DNA of 22,262 nucleotides from JBBRMQ01 sp038230775 (GTDB lineage: Bacteria > Acidobacteriota > Thermoanaerobaculia > Gp7-AA8). The notes below the pieces were generated by a model, which was not told the origin of the DNA, did no database searches, and saw only the letters and a list, made by a program, of their open reading frames with translations. Positions 14,139 through 20,902 of the stretch are shown piece by piece (the first letter of the stretch is position 1; every line of letters starts with the position of its first letter). The DNA lies in NCBI GenBank assembly GCA_038230775.1, contig JBBRMQ010000045.1, positions 1 through 22,262 of the forward strand. Reading direction: 5' to 3'. Made by a program: the position numbers and the translations under genes.

Positions 14139-15491
14139 ATGAGCTCTGTCCCCATATCCGACGAGCCATCTTCATCCGGCCTCCCTCAAGCGCATTCCGC
14201 GCCCCGAAAAAATCACCTCGAAACCTACCGCCTCAATCGGGCAAGGCTCTATCCGGACGTTTCGGACGAGCAGTGGAACGATTGGAAGTGGCAGCAGAAG
14301 AATCGCGTGACCTCCATGAGCGAGCTCGCGAACCTCTTCGACTTCGATGACGTGACGCGCGCGCGCCTGGGCGACATCTTCGAGTTGTACCGGACGGCAA
14401 TCACTCCGTATTACCTCTGCCTGATCGACTTCGACAATCCAACCGATCCGCTGCGCGTGCAGTCGGTGCCGAGCGTCGAAGAGCTTCTGAATCCGGGCGA
14501 GCTGACATGGGACCCACTCAACGAGGAAGGCGACTCGCCGGTCACCGGCATCGTCCATCGCTATCCCGACCGCTGCCTGTTTCTCGTGACGTCGTACTGC
14601 CCGCTGTACTGCCGCTACTGCACCCGCAAGCGCAAATGGGTGGACGAGGATGGGACGACCGGCCAGCGCAAAATCGAGAAGATGATCGAGTACGTCGCCG
14701 AGCATCCGGAGATCCGCGACGTGATCGTCTCCGGCGGCGATCCGCTTTCGCTCTCGATCGCCTATCTGGAAAAGATTCTCGCCGGTCTGCGGGCGATTCC
14801 GCACGTCGAGATCATCCGCTTCGGATCGCGCGTTCCTGTGTTCCTGCCGCAGCGCATCGATGCGGAGCTCACGTCGGTCCTCGAGAAGTACCACCCGATC
14901 TGGATCAACACGCATTTCAATCACCCGAACGAGATCACGCCGGAGTCGGCGGCGGCCTGCGATCGCCTGCTCCGCGCCGGAATCCCGGTCAACAACCAGG
15001 CCGTGCTGCTGCGGGGCGTGAATGATTGTCCCTACACGATGCGCGACCTCGTGCAGGGTCTGATGAAGATCCGCGTCCGCCCGTACTATCTCTATCTCTG
15101 CGACCAGGTCATGGGCGCGGAGCACTTCCGCACATCGGTCGGCGAAGGCATCGAGATCATCGAGTTCCTCCGCGGCCACACCTCGGGTCTCGCCGTTCCT
15201 CAGTTCGTGATGGACGCGCCGGGCGGCGGCGGCAAAGTCCCTTTGATGCCGAATTACATCCTCGGCAACTACGGCGACTCGGTCGTCTACCGCAACTTCG
15301 AAGGTGTCATCGGCCGGTACGACGACGTTCCTTCGCAGTCGCATCACTGCGACCGTTGCAGCGATCGCGAACACATCGAAGAGCGCGGCATCGCGAAGCT
15401 GCTCAACCGGACCGCGGATCGTTTCGAGCCGCAGCCGGTGCGCGACATTCCGCGCGGCGTCAATGTGAAGAAGCGGGTTCGGGAATCGTAG
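14139..15491 (+). CDS. kamA: Lysine 2,3-aminomutase (KamA-type radical SAM/PLP enzyme)
   Basis: KamA converts L-lysine to beta-lysine using a [4Fe-4S] cluster, S-adenosylmethionine and pyridoxal phosphate. The 450-residue product has the cluster motif CPLYCRYC (C154, C158, C161), the PLP lysine K366 in DAPGGGGKVPLMPNY, and both aspartates that bind the substrate amino group in the clostridial enzyme: D322 in YLCDQVMGAEHFRT and D359 in VMDAPGG. Glutamate-type mutases replace these, so lysine is the likely substrate. The long C-terminal region with CDRC (404-407) and C297 in GVNDC resembles KamA, not the shorter EF-P enzyme EpmB. The ATG at 14139 is preferred to 14127 because GAAAGGA (14121-14127) then sits at a usable distance. 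It heads a cluster with two ATP-grasp ligases and an acetyltransferase. Confidence 0.93.
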   Translation: MSSVPISDEPSSSGLPQAHSAPRKNHLETYRLNRARLYPDVSDEQWNDWKWQQKNRVTSMSELANLFDFDDVTRARLGDIFELYRTAITPYYLCLIDFDNPTDPLRVQSVPSVEELLNPGELTWDPLNEEGDSPVTGIVHRYPDRCLFLVTSYCPLYCRYCTRKRKWVDEDGTTGQRKIEKMIEYVAEHPEIRDVIVSGGDPLSLSIAYLEKILAGLRAIPHVEIIRFGSRVPVFLPQRIDAELTSVLEKYHPIWINTHFNHPNEITPESAAACDRLLRAGIPVNNQAVLLRGVNDCPYTMRDLVQGLMKIRVRPYYLYLCDQVMGAEHFRTSVGEGIEIIEFLRGHTSGLAVPQFVMDAPGGGGKVPLMPNYILGNYGDSVVYRNFEGVIGRYDDVPSQSHHCDRCSDREHIEERGIAKLLNRTADRFEPQPVRDIPRGVNVKKRVRES

Positions 15492-15498
15492 GTACGAG

Positions 15499-15611
15499 CC
15501 CCTCATCCGCGCTTCGCAACGGAAGCAGCCCCTCCGCGCAGTCGAACGGCGCCCACGTAGCCCCTCGCCCCGCGGAAGCGGGGAGAGGGTGGCCGAAGGC
15601 CGGGTGAGGGG
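15499..15611. repeat. Composite palindromic repeat, copy 2 (113 bp)
   Basis: It has the same 11-bp inverted ends as copy 1 (CCCCTCATCCG at 15499-15509, CGGGTGAGGGG at 15601-15611) and the same right-hand half (15558-15611). The first hairpin loop differs, but pairing is kept (CCCCGC-GGAA-GCGGGG). The left half is about 30 bases longer than in copy 1 and less similar. It fills the gap between the KamA gene and the first ligase gene, and its last bases, GAGGGG, are the only ribosome binding site-like sequence before the ATG at 15614. Confidence 0.8.
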
Positions 15612-15613
15612 TG

Positions 15614-16546
15614 ATGCGCATCGGACTTACCTACAACCTGAAACCGCCCGGTGCCACGGGCGATCGCTACGAAGAGTTCGACTCGCTGGAGACGATCGAA
15701 GCTCTTGAAGCTGCGCTTCGCGCGAATGGCCACGAACCCATCCGTCTCGGTTGGGGCGCTGAGATGCTCGCCGCGCTCGCGGGAACGAAGGTCGACGGCG
15801 TTTTCAACATTGCCGAGGGGATCGGGGGACGTGGGCGGGAATCCCAGGTGCCGGCGACGCTGGAGATGTTAGGCGTGAAATGCACAGGCTCCGATCCTTT
15901 GTCGATCGGAATCACGCTCGACAAGGCGCTGGCCAAGCTCGTGGTGAAGGCGCACGGGATCGCCACCGCACGATGGCAGGTCGCAGGTCGCGCGTCGCAG
16001 GTCGGAGGGCTGACGTTTCCCGTCTTCGTGAAACCGGCGGCCGAAGGATCGTCCATGGGGATCACCGCGCAGTCGCTTTGCCGCACGCAGGCGGAGCTGG
16101 ACACGGCCGTCGAACGAATCGCGCAATACGGTCCGGTGCTCATCGAGGAATTCCTTTCCGGCGACGAATACACGGTCGGCATCATCGCCGGAGAAGTGAT
16201 CGCGGCGATGCAGGTCTTTCCGCGCACTCCATCAAAGGACTTCATCTATTCGATCGAGGTGAAGCGCGACTACGAACGGCTGGTCGAATACCGTCTGGTC
16301 GAAGATCGCGACGTCAAGGAGACCGCACTCGCGGTTTGGCGCGCACTCGATCTACGCGACGTCGCGCGCGTCGACATCCGGCGCGACCGCCACGGCATCG
16401 CGAACTTTGTCGAGGTCAATCCGTTGCCGGGTGTCCATCCGAAGAACAGCGATCTCGTGATCCTGGGCAAAGCGGCCGGCTGGACGTACGACCAGCTGAT
16501 CGGCAGCATCGTGGCCAGCGCGGAGCGGCGATGGCTCGCCGCATAG
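15614..16546 (+). CDS. ATP-grasp ligase, D-alanine-D-alanine ligase family
   Basis: The 310-residue protein has the Ddl-like ATP-grasp fold: VFNIAEGIGGRGRESQVPA, GSDPLSIGITLDKALAK, FPVFVKPAAEGSSMGI (ATP-binding lysine and glycine-rich loop), PVLIEEFLSGDEYTVGI, and the magnesium-binding end ARVDIRRD and FVEVNPLPGVHP. Such enzymes form an acyl-phosphate and join two amino acids or peptides. The substrate loop (DFIYSIEVKRDYERLVEYRLV around residues 214-234) is unlike that of standard cell-wall Ddl. With KamA next door and a second ATP-grasp gene behind, a dedicated ligase for a beta-lysine product is as likely as D-Ala-D-Ala synthesis. ATG 15614 is preferred to GTG 15611. Residues about 121-130 come from a heptad tandem repeat. 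Confidence 0.87.
   Translation: MRIGLTYNLKPPGATGDRYEEFDSLETIEALEAALRANGHEPIRLGWGAEMLAALAGTKVDGVFNIAEGIGGRGRESQVPATLEMLGVKCTGSDPLSIGITLDKALAKLVVKAHGIATARWQVAGRASQVGGLTFPVFVKPAAEGSSMGITAQSLCRTQAELDTAVERIAQYGPVLIEEFLSGDEYTVGIIAGEVIAAMQVFPRTPSKDFIYSIEVKRDYERLVEYRLVEDRDVKETALAVWRALDLRDVARVDIRRDRHGIANFVEVNPLPGVHPKNSDLVILGKAAGWTYDQLIGSIVASAERRWLAA
15976..16003 (+). repeat. Four tandem 7-bp units inside the first ATP-grasp ligase gene
   Basis: The heptad GCAGGTC occurs at 15976, 15983 and 15997, with a variant GCGCGTC at 15990. It encodes WQVAGRASQVGG between ARW and LTFPVFVKP, an exposed loop before the ATP-binding lysine strand. The units are not a multiple of three, so each one is read in a different frame. 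Confidence 0.75.
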
Positions 16547-17472
16547 CGGTCGCGTTCAACGACGACGCGGATCTCAAGAAGCACCTCAACCCGACCGAGC
16601 TGTTAGGCGAGCTCGAGGTCGTCGACACCGCGCACGAGATCGCGTCGATCACCGGAGGCGAGTTGCTTCCGGTCCGCGATGACATTCGCGCGTCGATCGA
16701 CGCCTGCCGGCGATTCGACGTCGTCATCGACCTCTGCGAAGGCGTCCTCGGCAACCCGCGCTTCGAGAAAAATTTTGCGCTGACGCTGGAGATGTTCGGC
16801 ATTCCGCACACCTCGTGCGATCCGATCTCCGTCGGGCTCTGCACCGACAAGCGTCTCGTGAAGCGGCTGCTCCGTGCGGCCGGCTTTCCCGTTCCCGCTG
16901 AATCGGGCGGCGGTCTTTTCATCGTGAAGCCGGCGCTCGAGGACGCGGGAATCGGCATCGAGTCGGCGGCTGTCGTCGAGGGCGCAGCGGTCGCCGACCG
17001 GGTTGCATTCGTAGAACGGACCTACGGACCGGCGCTGGTCGAGCAGTTCATCGACGGCCGTGAACTGAATCAGGCTCTTGCCTGCGGAACGCCACTTCCC
17101 ACCGGCGAGGTCGTCTTCGATGACTCGCTCGCGCCACGCGAGCGCGTCGTTGGATGGAAAGCGAAGTGGGACAGCGGCTCGCCCGAGGATCTGGCGACGC
17201 GCAATCGGACGCCGGCGGAGATCGACGAGTTGACGCGCGCGGAGGTCGTTCGACTCTGTACCTCCGCCGCCACGCTCTTCGGTCTCGACATGGCTGTCCG
17301 CTTCGATTTGCGCCAGGCGAAGACCGGCGAGCTCTACCTCATCGACATCAATCCCAACCCCGACCTCGGCCGCGGGACCGGCTTCCGGCGGGCATTGGAC
17401 GCCGCCGGGATCGCGTTCTCAGATTTCCTCGAGACCCTTATCATGGCGGCCTACGCCCGCCGCTCTCCATGA
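16531..17472 (+). CDS. Second ATP-grasp ligase, diverged Ddl-like
   Basis: The 313-residue protein parallels its neighbour: DVVIDLCEGVLGNPRFEKN, TSCDPISVGLCTDKRLVKRL, FIVKPALEDAGIGI (ATP-grasp lysine), YGPALVEQFIDGRELNQAL, and LDMAVRFDLRQ followed by LYLIDINPNPDLG, where the magnesium ligands have the form D-x-N. It lacks the exact Ddl signatures, so it is a paralogue or partner with another specificity. The ATG at 16531 is chosen because the family N-terminus (ARRIAVAFNDDAD) begins there; the frame stays open far upstream, but that is the shadow of the preceding gene. It overlaps that gene by 16 bases. Its TGA overlaps the acetyltransferase ATG as ATGA, so all three are translated together. 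Confidence 0.85.
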   Translation: MARRIAVAFNDDADLKKHLNPTELLGELEVVDTAHEIASITGGELLPVRDDIRASIDACRRFDVVIDLCEGVLGNPRFEKNFALTLEMFGIPHTSCDPISVGLCTDKRLVKRLLRAAGFPVPAESGGGLFIVKPALEDAGIGIESAAVVEGAAVADRVAFVERTYGPALVEQFIDGRELNQALACGTPLPTGEVVFDDSLAPRERVVGWKAKWDSGSPEDLATRNRTPAEIDELTRAEVVRLCTSAATLFGLDMAVRFDLRQAKTGELYLIDINPNPDLGRGTGFRRALDAAGIAFSDFLETLIMAAYARRSP

Positions 17473-17945
17473 ACATTCGCATAGTCGAACCCTCCGATCG
17501 CGATCGCATCCACGAGATCCTCATCGCCGTAGCGCGCTTCACTGAAGAGGAGGTGCGCTTCGCGATCGAGCTCGTCGACGAGGCGATCACGGAACCGGAA
17601 AAAGGGGAGTACCTGGTGCAAGTGCTCGAGGACTCGGGCGCCGTCCAGGGCTACGTCTGTTTCGGCGCCACGCCGCTAACTGATGGAGTCTTCGACCTTT
17701 ACTGGATCGCGGTCGATCCGCGGCGGCAGGGGCAGGGCTTCGGACAGGTCCTCCTGCGCTTCGTCGAGAATGAGGTGAAGAAGCAGCACGGACGTATGCT
17801 TCTGATCGAGACGTCGTCCAAGGACAGTTACGGCCCCACTCTGCGGTTCTACGAGCGCAGCGGATACGATGAGATCTCGCGCATCAAGGATTTCTATCGC
17901 GTCGAAGACGACAAGATCGTGTTCTGCAAGAAGCTGACGCCATGA
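17469..17945 (+). CDS. GNAT-family N-acetyltransferase
   Basis: This is a 158-residue single-domain GNAT protein. The acetyl-CoA pyrophosphate-binding motif is RRQGQGFG (85-92), after the strand FDLYWIAVDP; LLIETSSKDSYGPTLRFYERSGY (111-133) is the usual C-terminal half, with Y128 in the position that often protonates CoA. It would acetylate an amine. Because KamA is encoded nearby, the beta-lysine pathway is the obvious candidate: in methanogens and some bacteria, KamA (AblA) pairs with the GNAT acetyltransferase AblB to make N-epsilon-acetyl-beta-lysine. However, this protein is smaller than AblB as I recall it, so that role is an inference. ATGA overlaps join it to the genes on both sides. 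Confidence 0.88.
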   Translation: MNIRIVEPSDRDRIHEILIAVARFTEEEVRFAIELVDEAITEPEKGEYLVQVLEDSGAVQGYVCFGATPLTDGVFDLYWIAVDPRRQGQGFGQVLLRFVENEVKKQHGRMLLIETSSKDSYGPTLRFYERSGYDEISRIKDFYRVEDDKIVFCKKLTP

Positions 17946-18343
17946 CCCCGAACGTCACGATGTACGCCGCGCTCGTCCTGTACGCCTTCGGGACGCTGGT
18001 CGCACTGGCGACGCTTTTCACGCGCGAGAAACGCACGCAGCACGCGGCGCTGATCCTGATGATCGCCGGCTTCGTCAGCCACACGGTCTGGATCGGAACG
18101 ATCTGCGTGCGCACGCATCATCCACCGCTGACGAACCTGCCTGAGGCGATGGCGTTCGTGGCGTGGACGCTGTTCGCCGTCGAGCTGGTGATCTTTCTCC
18201 GCTATCGCGTGCACGCGGCGTCGTTCTTCGTCTATCCGCTCGTGCTGATGCTGCTCACCGTCTCGGCGATCGCGCGCGAGTCGTTCATCGCCGCCGACCC
18301 CGCGCTCCGGTCGTGGCTCTTAACGATTCACGTTAACATATAA
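17942..18343 (+). CDS. HemX/CcsA-type membrane protein, N-terminal part of a split gene
   Basis: The 133 residues contain four hydrophobic segments (about 6-24, 36-53, 69-85, 92-108) and the motif PPLTNLPEAMAFVAWTLF, typical of the cytochrome c assembly (CcsA) family. The FVSHTVWIG histidine also fits. The frame stops at a TAA (18341-18343) directly after LLTIHVNI. The same frame reopens at once and supplies the missing half (18347-18736), so these are two pieces of one gene. Position directly before hemA and hemC recalls HemX of Bacillus, a membrane protein that lowers HemA levels. The start overlaps the acetyltransferase stop as ATGA. The last eight codons (TTA, ATT, AAC, ATA and others) are unusually AT-rich for this genome. 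Confidence 0.75.
   Translation: MTPNVTMYAALVLYAFGTLVALATLFTREKRTQHAALILMIAGFVSHTVWIGTICVRTHHPPLTNLPEAMAFVAWTLFAVELVIFLRYRVHAASFFVYPLVLMLLTVSAIARESFIAADPALRSWLLTIHVNI
18320..18336. repeat. Perfect inverted repeat beside the internal stop of the HemX-like gene
   Basis: TTAACG-ATTCA-CGTTAA has 6-bp arms with a 5-base spacer. It lies five bases before the in-frame TAA, in an AT-rich patch that stands out from the GC-rich surroundings. It could be an operator-like dyad or a scar; nothing more can be said. Confidence 0.4.
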
Positions 18344-18346
18344 GCC

Positions 18347-18736
18347 GTGGGCGTTGCGGCGGTGCTCATCGGCCAGGCGTTAAACACACACACCTTCGTG
18401 CAGGATCGCTCGCTGAAGTCGAAGCAGCGCGGCGCGTTGTGGGAGTGGATCCCGAGCCTCACGATCTGCCGCGTCGTCAGCTATCGGATGCTCGCGATCG
18501 GCTTCGCCATCTACACCGTCGGCCTGCTCACCGGCATCGTGTGGTCGTATCGCACGACGACGGAGCTCATCGATCTTCGCGTCAAGCCGATTGGAGCAGT
18601 GATCGCCTGGATCCTCTTCGGGATTCTTCTGCAGTCGTTCGTCAGCGGTGACGATCGCCGGCGCCGCACGCTCGTGATCTCGGCGTGCGCCTTCGTCGCT
18701 ATCCTCGTGACCATGTTCGGAATTCACCGGGTCTGA
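18347..18736 (+). CDS. HemX/CcsA-type membrane protein, C-terminal part of the split gene
   Basis: Reading from a GTG three bases after the TAA, and in the same frame as the N-terminal part, this gives 129 residues. GVAAVLIG, then FVQDRSLKSKQRGALWEWIPSL and MLAIGFAIYTVGLLTGIVW continue the CcsA-family pattern, with further hydrophobic segments around residues 82-95 and 108-124. The tryptophan-rich haem-handling motif of true cytochrome c synthetases (WGxxWxWDPxE) is not present, which argues for a HemX-like role rather than cytochrome c assembly. Translation could restart at the GTG, or the gene may be dead, or the stop may be a sequence error. It ends four bases before hemA. Confidence 0.7.
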   Translation: MGVAAVLIGQALNTHTFVQDRSLKSKQRGALWEWIPSLTICRVVSYRMLAIGFAIYTVGLLTGIVWSYRTTTELIDLRVKPIGAVIAWILFGILLQSFVSGDDRRRRTLVISACAFVAILVTMFGIHRV

Positions 18737-18740
18737 CACG

Positions 18741-20003
18741 ATGGCGCTCGTACTCATCGGATTGAATCACCGGACCGCGCCCATCGGCATCCGCGAACGC
18801 TTGAGCGTCGCCGACGCGCATCTGGCCGAGGTGCTGGAGGGAATCCGGAGCACGAGCGGGATCGAAGGCGCAGCAGTTCTGTCGACCTGCAATCGCGTCG
18901 AGACCATCGTCTCCGCCGCCAGCGAGGACGTCATCGAATCGATCGTGCGCTGGCTGACCGAGCTCGCGTCTTCGAATCGCGCCGAGATCGAGAAACATCT
19001 GTACATCCTTCGCCAGGAGGATGTCATCAAGCATCTGTTCCGCGTCGCATCCGGACTGGACTCGATGGTCGTCGGCGAGCCGCAGATCGGCGGCCAGGTG
19101 CGGACCGCCTTCGTGGCGGCACAGCGCGCCGGCACGCTCGATGGTCTTCTCGAGCGTCTGTTCGAAGAGACGATGCGCGTGGCGAAGAAGGTGCGCACCG
19201 AGACGGGCATCGGCGAACACGCGGTCTCCGTGCCGTACGCCGCGGTGGAGCTGGCGAAGAAGATCTTTGGCGATCTCAGGAATCTGCAGGCGCTGCTGTT
19301 GGGCGCGGGTGAGATCGGCGAGCTCACCGCCGAACATCTGAGCGGCCTCGGTGTGAAGCAGATCTTCGTCGCCAACAAAACGCACGAGCGCGCACAGCAA
19401 CTGGCACAACGTTTCGGCGGCGAGGCGATTCAGTTCGACGCGATCGAGCCGCACCTTGCCCAGTCGGATATCGTGATCGCATCCACCGCCGCTCCGCATT
19501 TCGTGATCGAGCGCGGCCATGTCGAGCGTGCCCTGGCCGCACGCCGGTCGCGCAATCTGTTTCTGATCGATCTCTCCGTGCCGCGCAACATCGATCCGTC
19601 CATCGCCACCATCGACGGTGCCTATCTCTACAACATCGACGATCTCCAGCAAGTCGCGGACGCGAACCTCGAGGTCCGTCATCGGAAAGCCGAAGAGGCC
19701 GAAGAAATTGTGGCGAAGGAAGTCGAAGGTTTCCGGCGCCGCCTCCTGGCCCAGGACGCGGTGCCGACGATCCTGGAGCTGCAGCAGCGGCTGGAATCCA
19801 TCCGCGCGGCCGAGCTCGAGAAGTGCCTGCGCAAACTCGGGCCGATCAGCGCCGAGCAGCGCGAGTCGATCGAGCTGCTGACTACGCAGATGATCAACAA
19901 GATCCTGCATTACCCGATCATCCGGTTGAAAGATTCGACGGCCGCGCCGCAGGAACGCGAGTCGCTGCGGCAGACCATCCGCAAGATTTTCGGACTGCGA
20001 TGA
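18741..20003 (+). CDS. hemA: Glutamyl-tRNA reductase
   Basis: The first committed enzyme of C5-pathway tetrapyrrole synthesis reduces glutamyl-tRNA to glutamate-1-semialdehyde using NADPH. The 420 residues show GLNHRTAPIGIRE at the N-terminus, the catalytic cysteine C50 in LSTCNRVE, HLFRVASGLDSMVVGEPQI, the NADPH-binding GAGEIGEL, and the C-terminal dimerisation helices (EVEGFRRRL, LRKLGPISAEQRESIELLT). Full length and intact. It follows the split HemX-like gene by four bases and overlaps hemC by ATGA. Using the C5 route fits most bacteria outside the Alphaproteobacteria. HemX-type proteins are known to affect HemA abundance in Bacillus, so the broken neighbour may matter for its control. Confidence 0.97.
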   Translation: MALVLIGLNHRTAPIGIRERLSVADAHLAEVLEGIRSTSGIEGAAVLSTCNRVETIVSAASEDVIESIVRWLTELASSNRAEIEKHLYILRQEDVIKHLFRVASGLDSMVVGEPQIGGQVRTAFVAAQRAGTLDGLLERLFEETMRVAKKVRTETGIGEHAVSVPYAAVELAKKIFGDLRNLQALLLGAGEIGELTAEHLSGLGVKQIFVANKTHERAQQLAQRFGGEAIQFDAIEPHLAQSDIVIASTAAPHFVIERGHVERALAARRSRNLFLIDLSVPRNIDPSIATIDGAYLYNIDDLQQVADANLEVRHRKAEEAEEIVAKEVEGFRRRLLAQDAVPTILELQQRLESIRAAELEKCLRKLGPISAEQRESIELLTTQMINKILHYPIIRLKDSTAAPQERESLRQTIRKIFGLR

Positions 20004-20902
20004 CGGCGAAGATTCGCGTCGGCACGCGAGGCAGCCAGCTCGCGCTGTGGCAGGCGAACGAAGTGAAACGGCGACTCGCGGCCGCGGGTTTCGAGTCGGA
20101 GATCGTCACCGTGACCACCACCGGCGACCGGCGTCAGGACGTGAGCCTCGCCTCGATTGGAGGCAAAGGCGTCTTCATCAAGGAGCTCGAAGAATCGCTC
20201 GCAGCGCGCGAGATCGACGTTGCGGTGCACAGCCTCAAAGATGTGCCATCGTTCATTCCGCAGCAGTTCGCCCTGGCCGCGTTTCTGGAACGCGCCGACC
20301 CCCGCGACGCGTGGGTGCAACGCGATCGCAAACCGATCGCCAGCATGCCCGGCGGATCGGTGATCGGCACCAGCGCACCCCGGCGGCGGGCGCAATTGCG
20401 AGCGCTTTTCCCCCAGCTTCGCCTCGAGGAAATGCGCGGCAACGTGGATACCCGCATCGAGAAAGTTCGTTCCGGACAGTACGACGGAGCGGTGCTTGCG
20501 AGCGCCGGGATGACGCGACTGGGACGTGCCGCGGAGATCACTTCGTACTTCCCGATCGATCAGATGACGCCCGCCGCAGGTCAGGGAATCGTCGCGGTGG
20601 AGACGATGACGGATGAAGCGCGGGCAATCGCGGCCTCGATCAATCACGCTCCGACCGCGGAGGCGGCGCTCTGCGAGCGCGGCGTGCTGCAGATGTTCGA
20701 GGAACGGCTCGACTGCTATTCCGCGGTCGGCGTCCACGCCGAGGTCGGCGCGAAGACGACCATTCGCGCGTTCTTCGGTGAGATCGACGGTGAGCGCGCG
20801 ATCCGCGTCGTCAAGACGGGACCGCGCGAGACCATCGTGCAAGCGGTCTACGATGACCTCGTGCGGCAGGGCGCAATGGATCTTCTGAAGGCGGACGCGT
20901 GA
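20000..20902 (+). CDS. hemC: Hydroxymethylbilane synthase (porphobilinogen deaminase)
   Basis: HemC joins four porphobilinogens into hydroxymethylbilane. The 300 residues carry the N-terminal RVGTRGSQLALWQ, the loop GGKGVFIKELE, the catalytic aspartate D81 in VHSLKDVP, and the arginine cluster GTSAPRRRAQL with MRGNVDTR. The cysteine that holds the dipyrromethane cofactor is C239 in ERLDCYSAVGVHAE. In E. coli this site reads GGC; here the two glycines before the cysteine appear to be missing, an oddity but with the cysteine kept. The start at 20000 overlaps the hemA stop (ATGA) and the stop overlaps the next start (GTGA). Confidence 0.96.
   Translation: MTAKIRVGTRGSQLALWQANEVKRRLAAAGFESEIVTVTTTGDRRQDVSLASIGGKGVFIKELEESLAAREIDVAVHSLKDVPSFIPQQFALAAFLERADPRDAWVQRDRKPIASMPGGSVIGTSAPRRRAQLRALFPQLRLEEMRGNVDTRIEKVRSGQYDGAVLASAGMTRLGRAAEITSYFPIDQMTPAAGQGIVAVETMTDEARAIAASINHAPTAEAALCERGVLQMFEERLDCYSAVGVHAEVGAKTTIRAFFGEIDGERAIRVVKTGPRETIVQAVYDDLVRQGAMDLLKADA

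Noticed and set aside
14139..15491. KamA-like gene as the EF-P modification enzyme EpmB
   Set aside because: It is much longer than EpmB, has the KamA-type C-terminal extension with cysteines, and no epmA or efp gene is visible nearby.
15976..16003. Heptad repeats as a CRISPR array or origin iterons
   Set aside because: Units are 7 bp with no spacers and lie inside an intact coding frame.
15880..17472. A longer start for the second ATP-grasp gene
   Set aside because: The added N-terminal part is the frame-shifted shadow of the first ligase gene; the family N-terminus begins at 16531.
17942..18736. Cytochrome c synthetase CcsA in the strict sense
   Set aside because: The tryptophan-rich WWD motif is absent and the neighbours are haem-synthesis genes, so a HemX-like role fits better.
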